The translations under genes and the position numbers were made by a program. The notes below the pieces were generated by a model. That model searched no databases. It was not told where the DNA came from and was given only the letters and a program-made list of their open reading frames with translations. From Frankiales bacterium (GTDB lineage Bacteria > Actinomycetota > Actinomycetes > Mycobacteriales > Jatrophihabitantaceae), in the NCBI GenBank assembly GCA_025963265.1, contig JAOPUY010000463.1:1-12535 (forward strand): 12,535 nucleotides of DNA, given 5' to 3'. Within the stretch, counting starts at the first letter, position 1; the number at the start of each line of letters is the position of its first letter. Below, one piece after another: positions 8,583 through 12,535 of this stretch.

Positions 8583-8842
8583 CGGGCCGCTCCCGTCGCT
8601 GCGGCGGGGGTTACGGCCGTCAACGAGGCCGCTGATGACAGGTGAAAGTGCTCGCGGACTAAAGAGGTCCCAGCGCAGCTGGCACCGGCCAGTGCCGCCA
8701 CCATGAGGCCGACCAGCAGCCGCCGCACGTTGTTGTTCAGGGTGCGTCGGGCGGCGAGCGATCCGTGGACGAAGGCGTCGCCCAGTCGTATCCGGCGTAC
8801 TCGGACCGACTCGAGAAGTTGGGTGTCGAGGTCTCTAGCCAT
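8579..8842 (-). CDS. Small single-pass membrane protein of the T7SS operon
   Basis: This 87-residue protein has a polar, arginine-rich N-terminus (about 1-41, including RRIRLGDAFVHG and NNNVRR). One hydrophobic helix follows at about 42-59 (LLVGLMVAALAGASCAG), then a short Ala/Thr-rich tail. The positive-inside rule predicts a cytoplasmic N-terminus and an external tail. It recalls the single-helix N-terminus of EccB, but the large periplasmic EccB domain is absent, so I do not call it EccB. Similar short membrane proteins occur next to eccD in other actinobacterial T7SS loci (recollection). The ATG at 8842 lies 8 bases inside the end of the preceding gene; upstream GAAAGAAA is a weak binding site. 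Its stop overlaps the eccD GTG. It may be an assembly or structural accessory of the membrane complex; the function is unproven. Confidence 0.78.
   Translation of the reverse strand: MARDLDTQLLESVRVRRIRLGDAFVHGSLAARRTLNNNVRRLLVGLMVAALAGASCAGTSLVREHFHLSSAASLTAVTPAAATGAAR
8590..8594 (-). promoter_or_regulatory. Ribosome binding site for eccD
   Basis: GGGAG on the minus strand, seven bases before the GTG at 8582. It lies inside the preceding small gene and decides the GTG start of eccD. Confidence 0.7.
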
Positions 8843-10025
8843 GATGCGTTTCTTTCGTGGTCAGTGGCTCCGGCAGTTGGCGCTGGAGCTGGTCGGAGCC
8901 GGTCGCGGCCGCGACCCGCTCGGGTCCGAGGTGGCGCACTAGCTGGCCGAGTTCCTGCCAGCCCTGGCCCTGTGATGCGGCTGCGCCTTCGCCGAGGGTC
9001 CACAGCAGCGAGGGGACGCGTTCCCGCCCGACCCGTTGCGGGGGCCGAACCGGGGCGGACTCCAAGCAGTCCAGTCCGAGCTCGCGGACGGCCCGGGGGC
9101 CGAACAACACAGCGATGGGCGTGCTGGGGTGCGGAGGTCCGAATTCGGTTGTCAGATCGGCCGGACCGAGGCGGCGGTGCACGAGGGCGAAGGCGACGGT
9201 CGTGTCGGCGGTCAGCCCCGCCAGCGTCTGCATCAAGCCGTCGCGGGTGGCGTGCGGTTCGGCCCGGGTGACGGCGACGAAGTCCTCGTCGACGCCCCGC
9301 TGCGTCCTCGTTGCCCTCAGTTGGGCCGCGAACGGCCGGATGTTGTGGTGGCCGACGACGGCGAGCACGGTGGGATCGGGCATCGCCCGACGCACCTCGG
9401 TGGTCAGGTTCGCTCGGTTCCACTGCTGATCGACCGGCTCGCCGAGACCCCAGCCCGTGGGTGGCGCGCCGGTGAGCGCTTGAGCTAGGCGCTCGACCGA
9501 CCGGCCTAATTCGGTACCCGCCGCAGCTCGGTGGTGCACCGTCGCCGACACCACGAATTGCTCGACCAACGGCGGCGCTTGGTCTCGCCGCGGTTGATTG
9601 GCCGCGCTTGGTCGAGGCCCGATCGCGGGGGTCGGGACAGGCTCGTCGGCCGGGTCCAGTAACTCAGCGGAAAGTCCGTCGAAAAATTCACCCTCTATTT
9701 CAACCACCCACCGCATGCCCCACTGAGTAAGCATCATCGTCACAGCCAGTGACAGCCGAGAGTGCGCTGCGGTCAGCAGAATGAGCGGCCGGCCGGTCTG
9801 CGCGGCCGCCCGCGCACGGGCGGTCAGAGCGTCCGAGCGGTAGACGATGTCGCGGTCACTGCGGTAGGCGAGCCGCGGCTGGTTAGCGGCCGACTTCGCG
9901 CTCGGTGATCGAGGCTGGAGCCGCCGCCGGGCAGAACTCTCATAGCTAGCAGCTGGTTTCGTCCACAGTTCCGCGAAATCGCCCGCGCGGCGCTCTGCGC
10001 TCTGATCTAATCGGCCCCGTTCCAT
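8835..10025 (-). CDS. DUF6177-like T7SS-associated protein, apparently without its N-terminal domain
   Basis: First gene of the leftward T7SS operon, 396 residues, with no signal peptide or membrane helix. Residues 1-55 are polar and variable. A conserved core starts near SDALTARARAAAQTGRP (64-80), continues LILLTAAHSRLSLAV (81-95) and RWVVEIEGEFFDGLS (105-119), then after a proline-rich linker (129-151) reaches PTGWGLGEPVDQQW (189-202). From memory these match the central and C-terminal blocks of actinobacterial DUF6177 proteins (RPVV, then a TP-SRLTLP block, RWVV...YYDGLSG, GWG-EP-W), a family found in T7SS loci with unknown function. The usual N-terminal block ([14 protein letters not shown]...WTE) is missing here but appears in the 109-residue protein at the far end of the operon. 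The ATG at 10025 has no clear Shine-Dalgarno; a leaderless or very short-leader mRNA is possible. The stop TAG lies 8 bases inside the next gene. Confidence 0.72.
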   Translation of the reverse strand: MERGRLDQSAERRAGDFAELWTKPAASYESSARRRLQPRSPSAKSAANQPRLAYRSDRDIVYRSDALTARARAAAQTGRPLILLTAAHSRLSLAVTMMLTQWGMRWVVEIEGEFFDGLSAELLDPADEPVPTPAIGPRPSAANQPRRDQAPPLVEQFVVSATVHHRAAAGTELGRSVERLAQALTGAPPTGWGLGEPVDQQWNRANLTTEVRRAMPDPTVLAVVGHHNIRPFAAQLRATRTQRGVDEDFVAVTRAEPHATRDGLMQTLAGLTADTTVAFALVHRRLGPADLTTEFGPPHPSTPIAVLFGPRAVRELGLDCLESAPVRPPQRVGRERVPSLLWTLGEGAAASQGQGWQELGQLVRHLGPERVAAATGSDQLQRQLPEPLTTKETHHG

Positions 10026-10134
10026 AAAAGCAGCGTCTCATATCTTCAGGCCCAATAAGTGCGAATCGAGATATTGGTATGAAGCGCTCGGAACGTTCAA
10101 GTGACCAGACCGCCCGACAGACAAGGGGAACTCG
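10026..10134. promoter_or_regulatory. Divergent intergenic region, presumed promoters for both T7SS transcription units
   Basis: This 109-base gap separates the leftward secretion operon from the rightward substrate genes and is distinctly more AT-rich than its surroundings around 10035-10085. It must contain start signals for both directions, or for one plus read-through. Two adjacent palindromes, AGCGCT (10083-10088) and GAACGTTC (10091-10098), lie in the middle and could be an operator. No hexamer pair matches a consensus well enough to assign -35/-10 boxes; TATGAG-like and TATT-like elements occur on both strands. Confidence 0.4.
10123..10129 (+). promoter_or_regulatory. Ribosome binding site for the first Esx gene
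   Basis: AAGGGGA, five bases before the ATG at 10135. It is a strong site, consistent with high expression of an Esx protein. Confidence 0.75.
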
Positions 10135-10470
10135 ATGGGGCGCTATGACATGGGAGCGGCGACGCTCACCACGCTACGTAAGCAGACCGGCAGCTCGAAC
10201 CAGGATCTCGGATCGCTGGTCAAGAAGTTGATCAACGACGCCGAGCCGCTGGAAGGAAAGTTCAACGGCGCCGGCAAGGCCGCGTTCGACGGTTTCAAGG
10301 CGCGGGCGGATCAGATCTCGGCCGACTTGAACGGGGCGTTGGCCTCGATTCTGTCCGGCCAGGGCGGCATGGACACCGCCTTCCAGAGCGGCGAGCAGGA
10401 CATGGTGTCCTCGACGAACTCCGTCCAGGGCGCCGCCAACTTCGATGCCGCGCGCTTCGGCGCGCGCTGA
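10135..10470 (+). CDS. WXG100-like Esx protein with FNG in place of WXG
   Basis: This 111-residue all-helical protein has the size and pattern of a WXG100/ESAT-6 superfamily member: helix (about 8-38), a turn with F43-N44-G45 followed by AGKAAFDGF, then a long second helix (50-90) and a flexible tail ending ANFDAARFGAR. In canonical members the turn is W-x-G; here the tryptophan is phenylalanine. An F83-x-x-x-E87 pattern (AFQSGEQ) after helix 2 resembles the YxxxD/E secretion signal with an aromatic swap. From memory, similar KFNGAG-type proteins accompany 'pore-forming ESAT-6 family' proteins in Streptomyces and relatives. The ATG has a strong AAGGGGA site. It is followed 19 bases later by the likely partner. 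It is predicted to be secreted as a helical-hairpin heterodimer through the EccC/EccD system encoded divergently. Confidence 0.88.
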   Translation: MGRYDMGAATLTTLRKQTGSSNQDLGSLVKKLINDAEPLEGKFNGAGKAAFDGFKARADQISADLNGALASILSGQGGMDTAFQSGEQDMVSSTNSVQGAANFDAARFGAR

Positions 10471-10489
10471 GACGGGTAGGGAACAGAAC

Positions 10490-10798
10490 ATGGGAACGCT
10501 AGATCGCCGCAGTTTCGACACCGCCGCCTCGGGCCAGGCTCAGGCCAACATCGCCGCCACCGCGGCCCAGTTGGAAGCGCTGATCTCGAGCCGCGACGCC
10601 CAGGTCAAGCAGGCCATGGCCGACTTCGCCGCCGACGGTGTCTCGGAGGAGTACCACGGCAAAGAGGTGCAGTGGAACCGCGCCGCGTCCGAGGTCCGCC
10701 AGATCATCGCGTTGGTCAAGACCTCTTTGCAGCGCAACGACGAAAGCGCCGGCACCGCCTTGGCCCAAGCCAAGTCGGCTGTCGCCGGCATCGGCTGA
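10490..10798 (+). CDS. Pore-forming ESAT-6 family-like Esx partner
   Basis: A 102-residue, all-helical, WXG100-sized protein directly downstream of the FNG Esx gene. It begins GTLDRRSFDTAASGQAQ, then LEALISSRDAQVKQAMADF (29-46), a turn at DGVSEEYHGKEVQWNRAA (49-66), and a second helix EVRQIIALVKTSLQRNDESA ending AVAGIG. The W-x-G motif itself is absent; the turn reads Y55-H-G-K-E59 with a tryptophan at 62. This pattern fits the family that automated annotation calls 'pore-forming ESAT-6 family protein' (recollection; the pore-forming name is not evidence here). The start at 10490 follows GGTAGGGAA; an in-frame extension to 10445 overlaps the upstream gene and is less likely. It is presumed to be the heterodimer partner of the preceding protein. 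A strong hairpin follows the gene. Confidence 0.87.
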   Translation: MGTLDRRSFDTAASGQAQANIAATAAQLEALISSRDAQVKQAMADFAADGVSEEYHGKEVQWNRAASEVRQIIALVKTSLQRNDESAGTALAQAKSAVAGIG

Positions 10799-10819
10799 GG
10801 ACTTTCGCTCCTCGTTCGT

Positions 10820-10861
10820 GGCCGGAGTGGCGCGGCCTTCTCGGTCGCGCCACGGCCGGCC
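10820..10861 (+). terminator. Strong GC-rich hairpin after the Esx pair, possible attenuator
   Basis: An 11-base-pair stem (10827-10837 with 10843-10853, one G-U wobble) closes a 5-base TTCTC loop. A small internal loop (A against GG) separates it from a further six pairs (10820-10825 with 10856-10861). No U-tract follows, so it is not a textbook intrinsic terminator. It may act as a partial terminator, a processing or stability element that sets a higher level of Esx mRNA relative to the downstream genes. The 93-base gap holding it contains no other gene. Confidence 0.6.
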
Positions 10862-10880
10862 CATGCGCCATGCCTTTGAG

Positions 10881-10888
10881 AGGGGGAG
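10881..10888 (+). promoter_or_regulatory. Ribosome binding site for the DUF6507-like gene
   Basis: AGGGGGAG just before the GTG at 10892. It is a strong site that fixes this GTG start and lies directly after the hairpin. Confidence 0.75.
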
Positions 10889-10891
10889 ACG

Positions 10892-11254
10892 GTGGCGAAG
10901 TGGGACATTGAGCCGTCTGGGGTTCGGGCGGTGCTCGTGAGAGTTCAAGGGCACGCGGAGGAGCTCAACGCGGCGCTGCAATCCTTTGGCGCCGATATCG
11001 AGTCCGCCGCGCAGGGATCGCAGAGCCAGCCGATCACCTCGGCGCTCGGCGATTTCCTCGCCGCCAGCGAAGGAAAGCTGGCTCGGATGACCGGGCTGAT
11101 TTCGGCGGCCGAGGACGGTGCGGTCAAGGCGACGCTGGCTTATCTGAATGGCGATGAGCAGATGGCGGCCAACGCCCAGAGCGCGGCCGTGGCGGTTGGC
11201 AACTCGCCGGTCGGCAAGTCGGCGGCGGCGCTGGCCAGGCTGGGAATGGGCTGA
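10892..11254 (+). CDS. DUF6507-like Esx-type protein with YxxxD signal
   Basis: This 120-residue helical protein begins MAKWDIEPSGVRAVL, then has a helix with EELNAALQSFGADI, a central PITSALGDFLA, and a second helix RMTGLISAAEDGAVKATLAYLNGDEQMA. Residues Y84-L-N-G-D88 match the YxxxD/E secretion signal of T7SS substrates, placed after the second helix as expected. Size and two-helix layout fit the WXG100 superfamily, though no W-x-G is present. From memory it resembles the DUF6507 family (KWDI-P-GV-R-VL start), found in actinobacterial T7SS loci with unknown function. The GTG start has a strong AGGGGGAG site. The stop TGA overlaps the ATG of the toxin-like gene (TGATG), implying coupled expression. 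It is plausibly a secreted partner or targeting factor for that large protein, as small helical partners are for other WXG/LXG toxins. Confidence 0.8.
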   Translation: MAKWDIEPSGVRAVLVRVQGHAEELNAALQSFGADIESAAQGSQSQPITSALGDFLAASEGKLARMTGLISAAEDGAVKATLAYLNGDEQMAANAQSAAVAVGNSPVGKSAAALARLGMG

Positions 11255-12535
11255 TGTCGCAGCTCGTGGACCCCGGGCAGATCCCACAGGTCGGAACGGG
11301 GATCGAGTGGGTTGAGACGGTCGCGGGCTGGTTGCAGACCGACGCCATCCGGATCCGCGCGGCGGGGACGGATGTGACGGCCGCGTGGTCAGGTCTGGCC
11401 GGGGTCTATCACGCGCCCGAGGCGGCGGAGCTAGTCGCGGCGCTGAGTCCGGTGGCCGTGCTGGCCGACCAGTTCGGCGCCGACGTGCTGGTCGTCGCGG
11501 CGGCGTTGAGTCAGTTCGCCGAGACTGTGGCGCCATTGCGGTCTCGGCTGCTCAATGCTCAGTACGACGCGAATTCTCTTCGAACCAGGGCGATGGCGAC
11601 CGACCATTGGGATCGCCACGCGGACATGGTGGCGGAGAACAATCGCCTGGTCTGGGAGGTGGACGCTGCGTTCACGGCGTTCCTGGACGCCGAACGGCGC
11701 TGCGCGAACACCATCGAGGGTCTGGTGGGCGGGGCGTCCTGGCACGCGGGGGACCCGTCGAAGGACGCGCGGGCCAACGGTCCGGCGTCGATACCCGACA
11801 ACGCGGCAACCCCCTGGGGCGCGCCGGCCAAGCTGCATAGGTCGTGCGTGCAGGCCTCCGTCGAGGCGGCGTCTGCGTTTAATCCGTTGAGGCCGAACGC
11901 TGGTGTGGGTCAGGGCGAGTGGGACGCGATCACCGGCATGGCGGCCGGGGCCTGGCAGATGGTCGACGTCGTGGACCCGGCCAGGTTCAGGGCGACGTGG
12001 TCTCAGATCGGGGTGCTGGCGACGCCGCTGGGGGGCCAGCGCACTGCCGAAGCGTGGTTGGGTGTCGGGAAGGGGATGATCAGTTGGGACGAGTGGTCCA
12101 CCACCCCGTCGGGTGCTGCTGGCGGCGCGCTTATCAACGTCGGTTCTCTCTTTCTGCCCGGGGCCGGCGAGGTCGGCGGAGCGGCGAAGATCGCAGAGGG
12201 CACCGGCGACGCGGCTCGGTTCGCGGACGCGGCGAAGGTGGCCGAGGCGGAGCGCGTCGCGTCCGAGCTGGAAGCCGCTACCGTTGCCGAACTCCAGTTC
12301 ACTGAAGAGCTTGTGGGTCGCGACCTCGCGGCGCTGGAGGGGATGCCGAGGGCGGAGGACCTGGACAACCTCCTCAGGAACAAGTTCGGTGACCTAGAGG
12401 GCGCGAACAGCCCGGTCAACCAACTCGAGGACAAGCTCGCGAAATCTGCGGCCGAGGCGAAAGCCCCCGCCCAAGCCAGCACAAGCCCAGACAGTGTCAG
12501 GCGCTCCGCTTCAGGTTCGGGAAACTCCGGACCCA
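11254..12535 (+). CDS. WXG-headed polymorphic-toxin-like T7SS effector, C-terminus outside window
   Basis: The frame opens at ATG 11254, overlapping the previous stop, and stays open to the window end (427 residues seen, no stop). Residues 1-115 form a WXG100-like domain with W45-S-G47 and long helices rich in alanine and leucine. Residues 120-160 form a coiled helix ending AERRCANTIEGL, a pattern I recall from actinobacterial T7SS effectors. A linker then leads to W223-D..., W249, W268 and W278-DEW281, followed by a glycine-rich hydrophobic stretch at 289-309 (GGALINVGSLFLPGAGEVGG) typical of pre-toxin regions. Residues 310-427 are charged, Ala/Glu-rich, then a Ser/Pro linker. The effector domain, normally at the extreme C-terminus, is not visible, so activity cannot be stated. 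Codons become less GC-rich at the third position toward the end (for example AAA TCT, ACA AGC). A non-toxin secreted protein remains possible. Confidence 0.8.
   Translation, partial: MSQLVDPGQIPQVGTGIEWVETVAGWLQTDAIRIRAAGTDVTAAWSGLAGVYHAPEAAELVAALSPVAVLADQFGADVLVVAAALSQFAETVAPLRSRLLNAQYDANSLRTRAMATDHWDRHADMVAENNRLVWEVDAAFTAFLDAERRCANTIEGLVGGASWHAGDPSKDARANGPASIPDNAATPWGAPAKLHRSCVQASVEAASAFNPLRPNAGVGQGEWDAITGMAAGAWQMVDVVDPARFRATWSQIGVLATPLGGQRTAEAWLGVGKGMISWDEWSTTPSGAAGGALINVGSLFLPGAGEVGGAAKIAEGTGDAARFADAAKVAEAERVASELEAATVAELQFTEELVGRDLAALEGMPRAEDLDNLLRNKFGDLEGANSPVNQLEDKLAKSAAEAKAPAQASTSPDSVRRSASGSGNSGP

Noticed and set aside
8579..8842. Small membrane protein as truncated EccB
   Set aside because: Only a single helix with basic flank is shared, a generic feature; no EccB periplasmic repeats and no remnant of them nearby.
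10090..10112. GGAAC as an ECF sigma -35 element
   Set aside because: No matching -10 element at the expected spacing; the GGAAC is part of a palindrome instead.
10652..10666. Y55xxxE59 in the second Esx protein as a secretion signal
   Set aside because: It falls at the central turn, not after the second helix where the YxxxD/E signal acts.
11385..11840. Plus-strand open frame inside the effector region
   Set aside because: Arg/Gly-rich translation in another frame; the continuous frame from 11254 has recognisable WXG and pre-toxin segments and good codon use.

Overview
The window is high-GC DNA with compact, overlapping genes and many GTG/ATGA junctions. Gene content (HutF/HutI histidine catabolism and a type VII secretion locus with EccC, EccD and Esx proteins) indicates an actinobacterium. 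The unsplit EccC and the accessory families look like those of Streptomyces, Frankia and related lineages rather than mycobacteria. I cannot name the genus.

Region 1 (1-2042, + strand) is the end of a histidine-utilisation operon. It holds the C-terminal part of a formiminoglutamate deiminase (HutF, cut by the window edge), then a complete imidazolonepropionase (HutI) joined by an ATGA overlap.

Region 2 (2039-10025, - strand) is a six-gene type VII (ESX-like) secretion operon, read right to left: a DUF6177-like protein, a small single-pass membrane protein, EccD, a proline-rich MinD/EspI-like protein with a degenerate P-loop, a full-length three-ATPase EccC, and a 109-aa protein resembling the N-terminal part of DUF6177 proteins. 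Five genes overlap or nearly touch their upstream neighbour, so they are probably co-transcribed and translationally coupled. EccB, EccE and mycosin (MycP) are not present in this window.

Region 3 (10026-10134) is the only sizeable intergenic gap between divergent genes and presumably holds promoters for both directions.

Region 4 (10135-12535, + strand) is the substrate side: a WXG100-like protein with FNG in place of WXG, a partner of the 'pore-forming ESAT-6' type, a strong hairpin, a DUF6507-like protein carrying a YxxxD signal, and the first 427 residues of a large WXG-headed polymorphic-toxin-like protein that runs off the window.

Inferred workings: EccC and EccD form the motor and channel core. 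The Esx pair, the DUF6507-like protein and the toxin are candidate cargo or cargo adaptors. The DUF6177-like pieces, the small membrane protein and the MinD-like protein are accessory factors of unknown role. The most noteworthy points are the apparent split of DUF6177 into two genes at opposite ends of the operon, the non-canonical Esx pair, the ATP-site-less MinD-like protein, and the truncated toxin whose effector domain and possible immunity gene lie just beyond the window.
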